A stretch of 64,000 nt of DNA from Heterohyrax brucei (Eukaryota > Chordata > Mammalia > Hyracoidea > Procaviidae), in contig CM053158.1 in assembly GCA_028571685.1 (NCBI GenBank), forward strand, positions 50,328,501 through 50,392,500. Reading direction: 5' to 3'. Each line of letters begins with the position of its first letter. The stretch's first letter is position 1. A program made the position numbers and the translations under genes. The notes under the pieces are model-generated. The model was given only the letters and a program-made list of their open reading frames with translations. It was not told the origin of the DNA and did no database searches. Shown piece by piece: positions 55,010-64,000 of this stretch.

Positions 55010-55860
55010 CGATAACAAATTCTTGGTGAGGCAGTATGCATCCAGACCTCACATGTTGCTGGTGGGAATGTAACTACTATGAGAAGCTATTTGGCGGAAT
55101 CTGCTAAGGCTGAATATTTTTGCTCCCAGATACAAATCCCAAGGAAATGTGTGGGTGTGTGCACCAGAAGGTATGTGCAAGGATATGCATACTGCACAAT
55201 TCATAAGTGCCACCACCTGGCAGCAACCCAAATGTCCCTCAACTTCAGAATGGATATCTGTTCCACGCAATATCGTGCGGCATGGAGAATGAACAAATTA
55301 GTGCCGTGTGCGATAATGTGGGTGATTCTCACAAGCACAATGCTGTAGGAAGGAACTTTCAGACAAAAGAGCCAATACTGTATGATTCCATGTATGTGAA
55401 TTTTTAAAAATTTAAACACAAAACAGATTCATTTTCTCAGTTTTCACGGTTGGAAGTCCAGGCCTGGTTTAGCGGGCTCCTGTATTCAGGGTCTCACCAT
55501 GCGGAAATCAAGGTGATGGCCAGGGCTACAGTGTCATGTGGGGATCATAGTCCTCTTCCAATCTCACTCAGGTCATTGACAGAACTCAGTTCCTGGGTGT
55601 TAGACTGAGGTCTCTAGTCAGTCCCCACAGGCTGTTCTTTGCCTTGTCATCTCTATAGGCAATTACCAACACAGCTGTTTATGTGAATTTTAAAACTGGT
55701 GAAATCAGTCTATGGTATATATCAGAATTGTGATTATCTCAGGGAATTAGTTGGGGCTGGTAATAACGTCCCATTTCTTGACCCAGGTGCTCATGACACA
55801 CATGAGTTTACATGGTGAAATCTGTCTATTCATTTATAATGTATGTACTTTAATAAAAGT
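55010..55860 (+). mobile_element. L1 3' end, sense, split by an MLT1-like piece
   Basis: 'catgttgctggtgggaatgt', 'gcagcaacccaaatgtccct', 'actgtatgattccatgtatg', then after the insert (55410-55679) 'ttagttggggctggtaataa', 'ctttaataaaagtta'. Old L1M type. Confidence 0.82.
55410..55679 (-). mobile_element. MLT1-like LTR piece (fossil) inside the L1
   Basis: 'acagattcattttctcagtt', 'ggttggaagtccaggcc', 'ggaaatcaaggtgatggcca'. Flanked by 'tatgtgaatttttaaaa' (55393-55409) and 'tatgtgaattttaaaa' (55680-55695). Confidence 0.6.
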
Positions 55861-55920
55861 TACCCAGCCTGTGTCAAATTGCTTTGACTCTTTAAGCATG
55901 GTTTTCTCATCCATAAACCA

Positions 55921-56085
55921 GAAAACCAAACCAGTTGCCACTGAGTTGATTCTAACTCATAGTAATGCTATAGGACAGAGTAGAACAGACCCATAGTATT
56001 TTCAACAAGGAGCTGGTGGATTTGAACCATCAACCTTTTAGCTAGCCGTCATAGTGCTTAACTACTGTGGCACTAGTGTTCTTCC
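55921..56085 (-). mobile_element. AfroSINE, minus strand
   Basis: 'aaccaaaccagttgccactg', 'tgctataggacagagtagaa', 'gtgcttaactactgtggcac'. Confidence 0.92.
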
Positions 56086-56183
56086 TCATCGGTAAGATAT
56101 GGCTAGTACCTCCTTCATCACAGGGCTGTTATATGGAGATTGAACAAAGGAGAACTCTGTGGTGCTCTGCCAAAATCATATTG

Positions 56184-56394
56184 AAGCCAAAACCAAACCA
56201 GCTGCCACTGAGTGAGTTCTGATTCATGGCGACCCCATGTGTGCAGAGTAGATCTGATTCATAGGACTTTCAGTGGCTGTGACCTTTCGGAATTAGGTCA
56301 CCAGGGCTTTCTTCTGGAGCACCTCTGAGCATGTTGGAACCATGAACCCTTTAGCTAGTAGCCAACTGCTTGGTCATTTGTGCCACAGTCCTCA
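56184..56394 (-). mobile_element. AfroSINE, long form, minus strand
   Basis: 'aaccaaaccagctgccactg', 'tcaccagggctttcttctgg', 'agctagtagccaactgcttg'. Confidence 0.88.
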
Positions 56395-57522
56395 TAAATG
56401 ATGGCTGTTTGATTATAATCATGATTACTAATTCTTTTTCTCAGACTTGAGTTTCTCTGAATGCCTAGTGTTTTTGAAAAACCAGGGGAAAATGTCATTA
56501 CTCTCTAGGTGAGAAAGCCATGAAATGCAGCCTTTAAAAAAAGAGGCCTTTTTGTGGCTTTTGTTATTTGCTAGAGATTGTCAACTTACTGCAGAAAATG
56601 AAAGATTGCTCCCTCTCTTGAAAATGCTCCTTTTCTTTCTTTGCATTGGAAACTTCCAGGGAGACTGGCACACCACCTGGAAGAAATCTCCCTACTGTCC
56701 TTTCTCCACACATGTAAAGAACGTGACCCAGAGTGGATTTGTCAATTCCTTGGGAGGTGAAAACATGTTGTGATCAAGTTTATACCTCTCAGCCAGCATT
56801 TTCCTTCACTTTTCACAAGGCTGTGGGTCATGAAAGGGCTTAGTAGGGCAGGCTGTGCTCCAGCATGGTCTAAATATGATCTTCAGCCCCTGGAGAAAGA
56901 CCCCATGTGTCACTGCTGGGAGCGAGTTGAAAGCTATTACACTGTGGATATTATATTACATCAATTTAGAAAGTGTAATCCAGGAATTAGCCATTGGCAG
57001 CTGAAAGATAGGCACAGCTGGTCACAGCTGGAAGAAGGGAAAGGTCTTGGAAAGAGGGCTGGACTCTGGTTCATTGGAGACCCCAAGGAGGACTGAATGC
57101 AAGACCTAGTCCTCACTGGTGGGGAGTTGGTTCTGGTTGTTTTTCTTGCTCTGTGTGAGAAAGGAGACTGGGGACCAGGGCAGACTGTGAAAGATGCAGC
57201 TTAGAGATGCCTAATTATTCCACTGATGCACTTAATGATTCTGAGGTCCAGGCTAGTGTGATTTAGTCAGAGAGACAGAGAGGAAGAGAGGGCAGGAGGC
57301 CTTCTCAGCCCCGTGGGACATCAGCCTGTCACTCTTCCTTTAGAGTGAAGTGGTTCAAAAACTTCCTTACCTAAATGGCTTAAAGAATTATAAGGCCAGC
57401 TCCAGGCCCTCCCTGTCATCACAAAAGAGGGACATGTTAGCATAGAAAATACCTAGCTGTATTTGTGAGGGTGAGGAGGAATCAGAATTCTTACATTTGG
57501 TGGTTGGTATGGCATTTCTGCT
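56395..57522. other. Single-copy stretch, no gene seen
   Basis: Repeat-free by eye. Two adjacent plus frames (56525-56773, 56770-57096; 82 and 108 codons, overlapping by 4 bases) have no family match. Confidence 0.4.
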
Positions 57523-57676
57523 CCTGTTGCCGCTGGGTCAGTTCCATCTCACAGCAAGCCTCCAGGATCGAGAGGAAATGCCCCACAGAGTTTCCGAGGA
57601 GCCCCTGGTGGATTTGAACTGCTGGCCACTTGGATAGCAGTCAAACTCTTAACCACTATGCTACCAGGGTTCTCCC
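57523..57676 (-). mobile_element. AfroSINE, minus strand, half of a head-to-head pair
   Basis: 'cgctgggtcagttccatctc', 'ggagcccctggtggatttga', 'ctcttaaccactatgctacc', 'agggttctcc'. Confidence 0.9.
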
Positions 57677-57827
57677 CAGTGTTAAGTGCTAAGGCAGTTA
57701 ACCAGGTGGACAGCAGTTTAAATCCAACAGGCACTCCCTGGAAACCATATGGGGCATTTCTACTTGGACCTACAGGGTCACTAGGAGTCTGAATCAACTT
57801 CACGGTAGTGGGTTCGGTTTTTGGTTA
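57677..57827 (+). mobile_element. AfroSINE, plus strand, other half of the pair
   Basis: 'cagtgttaagtgctaaggca', 'ggacagcagtttaaatccaa', 'accatatggggcatttctac', tail 'gggttcggtttttggtta'. Its head abuts the previous SINE's head. Confidence 0.9.
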
Positions 57828-57834
57828 CAGCATT

Positions 57835-58035
57835 TCTGCGTAGACTTTGGTTAAGTACTTGATTATTAACTGAAATACTGTCAGTTTGAACTCACCCAGG
57901 GATGCTTTGGAAAAAAAGGCCCGGAGATCTGCTTCTGAAGGGTCACAGCCTTGAAACCCTTTGGAGCGTAGTACTGCTCCGCACACATGGAGTGGCCATA
58001 AGCCAGAATCAACTTGACAGTAACTGGTTCAGTCA
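57835..58035 (+). mobile_element. AfroSINE, long form
   Basis: 'cagtttgaactcacccaggg', 'aaaggcccggagatctgctt', 'ctgaagggtcacagcc', tail 'agccagaatcaacttgacag'. Confidence 0.85.
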
Positions 58036-58179
58036 TTCTTTCTTTTTATGACATTTCTGGAGGGCAATTTTATAGCATGAATCAAAAGTCTCTGTATGTG
58101 TAGCCCTCTTGGCCTTAGGAATGTATCCAAAGGAATTTTGACTTACTTGGAAAGATATTGACAGTTCAGTTCACTAAGT

Positions 58180-58400
58180 GTCTGGCAAGTAACCTATAAG
58201 TGGCTGAAGCTTCATAGGTACAAGGCACTGTGGTTAAGACTTCACATACATCATGTAATAGACTGCTTAGGGCAACTCGTTGAGAAGCCACTATCACTCA
58301 TCCCCATTTTACAGACAAGGAAACTGAGGCCCTCAGGCTAATGAGCTGCCCAAAGTTAGAGCTAATTGGTGGTAAAGCTGAATTTTGAACGCACTACATC
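58180..58400 (-). mobile_element. MIR, antisense, nearly complete
   Basis: 'ccccattttacagacaagga', 'aactgaggccctcaggctaa', 'agctgcccaaagttagagct'. Confidence 0.88.
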
Positions 58401-58629
58401 TGACTCTTGAGCATAGGCTCGTGACCACCTTGTTTCGATGCCAGTTTTGTGTGTGAGGTGGGATTAGGCAGACACAGCCCTCTATCTCATGAAGCTTTCA
58501 GCATTCTGGGTGAAACAGATGTGAAGTAAAATGTTACATGTGTTCACTGGTACTGAAGGCCAAGGGTGGGCACCGTGGGAACCCACAGCTAGGATGCGGC
58601 CGGAATCACTGATTACCAGCCCAGCAAGA

Positions 58630-58960
58630 AAGGAAATAACCTAAATGTCTGACAATTAGGGTTTGGTCAAACAAATTATATTATGTCCTTAGTTTAGAAT
58701 ACTAAGCAGCATTAAAATGCATGTTGCAGGCTATGACTATTGACATGGAAAAATGTTCCTGTCGCATTATTAAAGGGAAAAGGGTGATTATAGTTTAAAA
58801 AAAAAATTCTGTTTTATGTGTGTCTGTGGTATGTTTCTGAGTATGTAGGCATTAAAACAGCAGATTACTAGCCGTTTTCTTTGGGTTTGGGGATTGTTTA
58901 TGAGTAGTTATATTTTTCACTCTAACTTTCTGACCTTCTGATTTTGGGGGGTAATTAGCA
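58630..58960 (+). mobile_element. L1 3' end (old L1M type), sense
   Basis: 'gaaataacctaaatgtctga', 'tactaagcagcattaaaatg', 'atggaaaaatgttcctgtcg', then text like an L1M 3' UTR. Confidence 0.7.
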
Positions 58961-59224
58961 TGTACTAAATATCTAAATAGAACACCAAGCTATCTCTGTT
59001 TGAGGGAAAAAGAGCTATGGCATCTTCAGACACACAGATGGCTTGGTGGTACCAGACCACCTTACTCCTTGTTTCTCATAAAAGGGAAAGGAATGACCTT
59101 CAGGTGAAGCAGGCTGGTCAGTGCACCTGCCGAGCTGAGGTTCTCAAAGTGTGGCCCACGATTCTTTACATCTGAATTGCCAAGCCTGCTTGTTAAACTG
59201 AAGCTTTCTGGGCTCTGCCCTGAT

Positions 59225-59345
59225 ACTAGTAACTCATATTTATTGAACGTGAATTATGTCCCAGCCTCTGTTCTGGGTGCTTTGCACTTGCTAACTCATG
59301 TAATCCTTACAAACCCTCTTGGGAATGGAACTGTGTTCCCATCAG
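59225..59345 (+). mobile_element. MIR/L2 fragment
   Basis: 'actcatatttattgaacgtg', 'ctgttctgggtgctttgcac', 'taactcatgtaatccttaca'. Confidence 0.7.
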
Positions 59346-59389
59346 TTGTGTGTTGGAATCCTAACCCTTGTACATAGCCCAAGGAATCA

Positions 59390-60335
59390 GTCATTTCAAG
59401 AGAACAAGAGGATGGTAGGTGATTTAAAATCAGAAAAAGTATACACTAGAGTTGTTGTATCCTTTCACTACATTTATTCAATGTGCCTGCTGAGCAAACA
59501 GTCTGAGAAGCTGGACCATGCAAAGAACACAGGACTGGAGGAAGACTCGGTAACAACCTGTAGTATGCAGATAACACACGCAGGCTTGCTGCAAGTGAAG
59601 AAGACTTGAAGCAGGTACTGATGAAGATCAAAGACTAACGCCTTCAGTATCGATTATACTTCAACATGAAGAAGACCAAAATCCTGGACCCATAAGCGAT
59701 GTCCTGATAATTGGAGAAAAGACAGAAGTTGTTAAGAACTTCATTTTACTTGACTCGGCAATCAGTACCCATGGAAGCAGCAGTCAAGGAAGCAAATGAC
59801 GTATCACACTGGGCAAATCTGCTACAAAAGGCCTCTTTAAAGTATTAAAGCAAAGCTGTTATTTTAAAGACTAGAGTGCGCCTGACCTAAGTCATGATGT
59901 TTTCAATCGACTCATAAGTATGGAAGAGTTGGACAGTGAATAAATAGAGAAGACTGAAGAAGAACTGATGCCGTTGAATTATGGTGTTGGCAAAGAAGGT
60001 CGGGTATACCACGGACTGCCAGGAGAATGAGTAGATCTGTCTTGGGAGACAGCCAGAATGCTCCTTGGAGGCAAGGATAGTGAGACTTTATCTCATGTAC
60101 CTCGAACTTCTTACCAGGAGGGGTCCCTCCCTAGAGAAGGACAACATGCTTGGCTAAGTGGGGGTCAGCCCAAAGGAGGAAGACCCTCGACAACATGGGT
60201 GGACGCAGTGGCTGCAGCAGTGGGTTGGCACCCCACAACTGGGAGGGCCAGGCAGTGCTACGTTCTGTTGTACAGGGGGCGACTATGAGTCATAAATGAC
60301 TCGACGGCATCCAACAACCGTTAACAGCAACAACA
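59390..60335 (+). mobile_element. RTE LINE 3' third, sense
   Basis: Order matches the RT end and 3' UTR of the RTE at 11798: 'gtgaagaagacttgaagcag', 'gaagaccaaaatcctggacc', 'cacactgggcaaatctgcta', 'ctccttggaggcaaggatag', 'aaggaggaagaccctcgaca', 'ggccaggcagtgctacgttc', end 'ctcgacggcatccaacaacc'. A 76-codon frame at 60058-60288 is the C-terminus. 5' truncated. Confidence 0.92.
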
Positions 60336-60349
60336 TACCTGTGGATGTA

Positions 60350-60662
60350 ATCCTGTTGAGAGTGGGGTGCACAGAGTTGTCTTGGTTATTTTAATGAGCT
60401 CTTGTCAGTGTAGGGAGTGTCCTAAATGTGATTACCTCTGAATTATAAAAAGAGCAGCTTAGGACTTGAGTATACATGAACTGGGGCAGACAGATGTGTA
60501 AGGAACCCAGAAATGCCTGGGGCTTCTGACAAGGAAGGAATAGATGCAGGTGAGACCCCGATTGAAACATTTAGCTTCTAGAATCTGAAAAAATTAATTT
60601 CTGTTCTTTAAAGCTATCTGCTTGTAGTGTTTGTATTACAGCAGCCTGAGGTAAGTAAGACG
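60350..60662 (+). mobile_element. MLT1-like LTR 3' part (fossil)
   Basis: 'ttaatttctgttctttaaag', 'gtgtttgtattacagcagcc', 'tgaggtaagtaaga' follow the end of MLT1-type LTRs. Confidence 0.5.
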
Positions 60663-60704
60663 AACCCTAAGGTGCATATATAATTATACCCACTTACTGA
60701 TGAG

Positions 60705-60868
60705 AGGAAAGCGTCGTGCTGCAGTGGGCTGAGTGCTACGTCTGCTAACCAAGAGGTCCTCAGTTCAGATCCACCAGGTGCTCTTTGGAAACTGTATGGG
60801 GCAGTTCTATGCGGACCTCTAGGGTCGTGATGAGTTACAGCCCGCTCAACAGCAGTGGATTTGGTGTG
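60705..60868 (+). mobile_element. AfroSINE
   Basis: 'gtgctgcagtgggctgagtg', 'tctgctaaccaagaggtcct', 'ctgtatggggcagttctatg', 'ctcaacagcagtggatttgg'. Confidence 0.92.
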
Positions 60869-60970
60869 TTACTGATGAGAAAACTGAGACTCACTGAGTT
60901 TAATCAGCACCAAGCTCCCCTGCTGCTAGGCGGTGGAGTGGACTCCAGTACTGTACTCCCAGCTTGAGCT
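60869..60970 (-). mobile_element. MIR fragment, antisense
   Basis: 'ttactgatgagaaaactgag' and 'actcactgagtttaatcag'; cut on the left by the SINE. Confidence 0.65.
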
Positions 60971-61017
60971 CACGGCCACTGCCCTCAGAAAGCACAGAGA
61001 GGACGGAGGGAAGAATC

Positions 61018-61570
61018 TGGATTTTTTAAAATTTAATTTTGTTGTGCTTTAGGTGAAAGTTTATAGCACATTTAGTTTTTCATTCAAAAATTTATGCAGT
61101 AATTGTTTCGTGACATTGGTTGCAATCCCTGCAATGTGTCAGCACTCTCGCCCTTTCTACCTGTATCCCTTTGTCCAGTTTTCCTGTCGCTTCCTGCCTT
61201 CTCCTCTTGGCTTTTGGGCAGGTGTTGCCCATTTGGTCTCATGTGCCTGACTGAACTAAAGAAGCACGTCCCTCACATGTGTTATTGTTTGTTTTTATAG
61301 GCCTGTCTAATCTTTGGCTAAAAGGAGAGTTTTGACAATGACTTCAGGTGTGAGTTAGAAAGTCTGGGAGCCATAGTTTTGGGTGTTCCATGAGTCTTTG
61401 TCAGACCAGTAAGTCTGGTCTGTTTTTGTGAATCTGAATTTTGTTCTACATTTTTCTCACAGTCTGTCGGGGACCCTCTGTTGTGTTCTTATTGGCGCTG
61501 TTGGTAGGAATCTGGGTTTTTAACAAACTGTCCAAGTGATCCATGCTAAATACCATTAGTGCTGCTTAAA
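61018..61570 (-). mobile_element. Afrotherian L1 3' end, antisense
   Basis: 'attttgttgtgctttaggtg' is the 3' terminus; then 'tttggtctcatgtgcctgac', 'tataggcctgtctaatcttt', 'cagaccagtaagtctggtct', 'gggaccctctgttgtgttct'. I associate this order with elephant L1 3' UTRs. 5' truncated. A small inverted repeat ('cagaccagtaagtctggtct') sits near 61402. Confidence 0.75.
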
Positions 61571-62607
61571 AGAATTTTTTAGTGCTAAACTGCTTGCATT
61601 TGTTTGAGTCACGAGAAGCTGATTCATTTACTTTGCTTCAACCTGAACGGCCTTGGTTTTCTTGAAGTCAGTAAAACAAAAAAGTTGTATCTGCTATTCT
61701 TGGTAGCAGACAAGTCATCAAATGTTGAATGCGGAAGGGCTTGGGCAACCCACTGTCCCAACTGAGCTCTCATGCCTCCTTCCCTCACTTCCTTCTGCTT
61801 TGTCTTCAAACAAATGCTTGTTCAGAATCCCAGTTCTAGAGTATTAAGGAGCAGTGCTGCTTTGTCTGCAGTTGGAAGCTGGGGGAAAACGTATGTACAG
61901 AGTTCAGGGGTCCAAAGGCCTCCTTTCTGTCTCTGGGCCCTCTGAAACAGCTCTGGGGAACAGGGTTTGAAGCTGGTAGCAATGGAGTTGCAGAGGCCAG
62001 GCTTGTCCAGGGGCAGACCTGCTGTCCCAACTCCTACTTTTAAACAGTAACATAATACAGTTTGATGAGGTTGTCCCAGTGCATGAAGATGCCCGTTGGC
62101 CTAAATGGTGATTGCAAAGCCTGGCAGAGTTGTTTGCATTCAAATTCAGTTTGGAGATGCTCTGCTGTGAGTGGCATGATTCTAGAGGGCACCATTCACA
62201 CCATGCAGCATGGAGCAGGGGATGGTGCCTCCTAGGGTAGAGAAGCTCCAAGAAGCTGCCCTAGCTCCTTGGTTTTAGAATCACGGTGAAGATGCTGGTG
62301 GCCAGGGTGAGCCCTGAAGGAACAGGCTGGATGACCTTAAGCGGTGGAGGCTTTTGCATGGCATGGGAATGCAAGTCTTCCCAACCCACAGTGGCAAATC
62401 ACAACGATGACCCCCACCAATTAACTGCTTTCAGCCAGGGCCCGCTGAGGAGGCTATGGTGGTAGACGCTAGATTGTGGTGTGCGCAGGATGGATTGCAA
62501 TGAAGAGAGCTAAGAGATTTGGTCCTTCTCATTGGGGCTGGAGAGTGGAACCTGAAGACTGCCAATGAGCAAGTGTATGATCACAGTTCATGACTTTGTA
62601 TTGTTAT
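61571..62607. other. Single-copy stretch, no gene seen
   Basis: No recognised repeat or exon. A 115-codon antisense frame (61904-62251) has no family signature. Confidence 0.4.
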
Positions 62608-63175
62608 GTTGTTAGCATCAAGCTGGCTCTGAAGGCAGAAACACTGTTCAGTCTAGCAACACCTTCACAGACATCAGTAGGCTGAAGTCCACTGTTGAGG
62701 CCACTGTGTACTCTGAGTGCCTTCCGACCTTAAGAGAGACCCTGGTGGTGTAGTGGTTAAGTGCTATAGCTACTAACCAAAAGGTCAGCAGGTTGATTCT
62801 GCCAGGTGCTCCTTGGAAACTCACAGTTCTACTCTGTTCTACCTGGCTGCTATGAGTAGGAATTGATGGTAACAGGTTTTTATTTATTTATTTTTTTGGT
62901 CCAACCTAGGGGCCTTATCTTCCATCACTGTAGGACAATATTCTGTTGGGACCCATAGGTTATCGCTGGCTTAGTTTTAGAAATAGATCACTAGGCCCTT
63001 CTTCCTCTTCAGCCCTAATCTAGAAGCTGTGCTGAAACCTCTCCACCTTAGGTGACCCTGTTGGTACTGAAACACCGGTGGCACGGATTCCAGCATCACA
63101 GCAACACACAAGGCTCCACGGGAGGACAGACAGATGGTGGTGGGACCTGATGGCAGAGCATGCATATCAGCTCAG
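62608..63175 (-). mobile_element. Internally deleted RTE (3' end joined to 5' leader), carrying a SINE
   Basis: Left part 62608-62705 is the RTE 3' end in antisense ('ttgttagcatcaagctggct', 'ttgaggccactgtgta'). It passes at once into 5' leader text ('ctctgagtgccttccgacct'), continuing after the SINE (62736-62901) with 'ccttatcttccatcactgta', 'tcttcagccctaatctagaa' and 'cagcatcacagcaacacaca'. All coding sequence is absent. No tRNA-like head is seen. Confidence 0.75.
62736..62901 (+). mobile_element. AfroSINE
   Basis: 'gaccctggtggtgtagtggt', 'ctactaaccaaaaggtcagc', 'ggtgctccttggaaactcac', T-rich tail. Inserted in the deleted RTE. Confidence 0.93.
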
Positions 63176-63234
63176 ACCTCTAGTGTCACTCAGCAGTTCC
63201 CTCAGGCCCTGGGAGGCAGGGATATCAGTCCATT

Positions 63235-63350
63235 TGTGTTTTCTTTTTGCATCTTGGGAAACTGAGACCTAGAAATTTGCTCAAAACCATGTAGCTAGTA
63301 AGAGACAATGACTCTGGGATGTTTGAATCCAGAGTGTTCTTTCCATTTGT
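63235..63350 (-). mobile_element. MIR, antisense
   Basis: 'catcttgggaaactgagacc', 'ctcaaaaccatgtagctagt', 'aagagacaatgactctggga'. Confidence 0.75.
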
Positions 63351-64000
63351 ATCAGTGAAAGCTACTGTGAGCAGTCATTCCTCAGTGGGGCTGGGAAAGA
63401 ACTGTGAGTGGTTTTTCTGTTGAGAGAGCTGAGAGGCCTAAGGCGTGAGGTCTGAGGCCCTGGTAAGTTCCACATTTCCTAGAGGGCTTCCTCCTGTCTT
63501 CTCAGATCTTCTCAGCTGCCCTGACCCACTCTCAGCCAGGAGTCCTTTTTATCCCTTCTCTACCTCAAGAGGTAATTTGACTGTCCTAATTTACCCAGTA
63601 AGTGAAAGAATTAAGAAGAAAAGCTAACACTCCTGGACATGAAAGAAATCAGCCTTTCCCTAGTACTAAAGGCTTTTACAGGACTGGAGAAAAATCTGAT
63701 CATGCTTAGCAGCTTTTGAAGAAATGACAGCGTTGAAACAATGGATGAAAGGGTGAAGTCGCGTGTGGAGAGGAGATGTCAGGGAGGCCTGTGTGCAGAG
63801 CCGTTGCACGGTCTGCATGAAACGGGTTCATCTCCCGGGCCAGCACCTGCTTCCTACGCCATCCGTGGATTCGCAGGGTGGTGTTGGAGTCTAAGGCTGG
63901 AAAGCACAGCCGTTTCCCTTGCAATCTCAACTTAAGCCACACTTCCTTGGGGAGCTTCTCATTCCCTTATTCCAGGCTGGCACCTCCATCCATGTGTGAG
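63351..64000. other. Single-copy stretch to the window end
   Basis: No repeat, exon or regulatory block recognised. Confidence 0.4.

Noticed and set aside
1-64000. CRISPR arrays or bacterial-type defence systems
   Set aside because: SINE/LINE content shows mammalian nuclear DNA; the only tandem repeats are minisatellites and L1-type monomers.

Overview
This window looks like non-coding mammalian nuclear DNA from an afrotherian (elephant, sirenian, hyrax or a relative). About 38 copies or pieces of a tRNA-headed SINE of the AfroSINE type are scattered on both strands. They occur together with an RTE (BovB-like) LINE family and with L1 3' ends whose sequence I recognise from afrotherian, especially elephant, DNA. 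Old eutherian repeats (MIR, L2, L1M, MLT1/MLT2-type LTRs, a mariner) fill much of the rest. Species is an inference; no database search was possible.

I found no convincing protein-coding exon, tRNA gene, rRNA gene or CRISPR array. The longer open frames either lie inside LINE remnants (about 11.8-14 kb, 41.7-42.0 kb, 43.7-44.2 kb, 60.1-60.3 kb) or look like chance frames. The only promoter-like feature is a sharp CpG-rich block at 9.18-9.55 kb.

Layout. 0-11 kb: mostly single-copy DNA with an L1 5' fragment, a fold-back mariner (4.28-4.84 kb), a row of three AfroSINEs (5.8-6.4 kb), an antisense MLT1-type LTR, a tRNA-Gly-headed SINE and the CpG block. 11-15 kb: a nearly full-length RTE LINE on the minus strand, split by a clean solo LTR and by a tiny L1 stub. 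15-28 kb: LTRs, SINEs and an L2, with a G-rich run and a conserved-enhancer-like block at 22.2-22.5 kb. 28-36 kb: an ERVL LTR with perfect 5-bp duplications, another enhancer-like block (29.1-29.8 kb) and a four-deep nest of repeats (31.2-33.1 kb). 36-46 kb: long L1 remnants carrying RTE, SINE and LTR insertions, ending in a tandem monomer array that looks like an L1 5' UTR. 46-64 kb: L1 3' UTR, LTRs, an ERVL LTR carrying an unusual tail-less L1 insert, more SINEs, a second RTE 3' part and an internally deleted RTE.

The most interesting biology is the relation between mobile elements. The RTE LINE supplies both its 5' and 3' ends to a tRNA-Gly-headed SINE, much as BovB, Bov-A and Bov-tA relate in ruminants, and the window holds parent, deletion intermediate and SINE together. 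The candidate host function is limited to the CpG block and several A+T-rich, homeodomain-site-rich single-copy blocks that resemble developmental enhancers.
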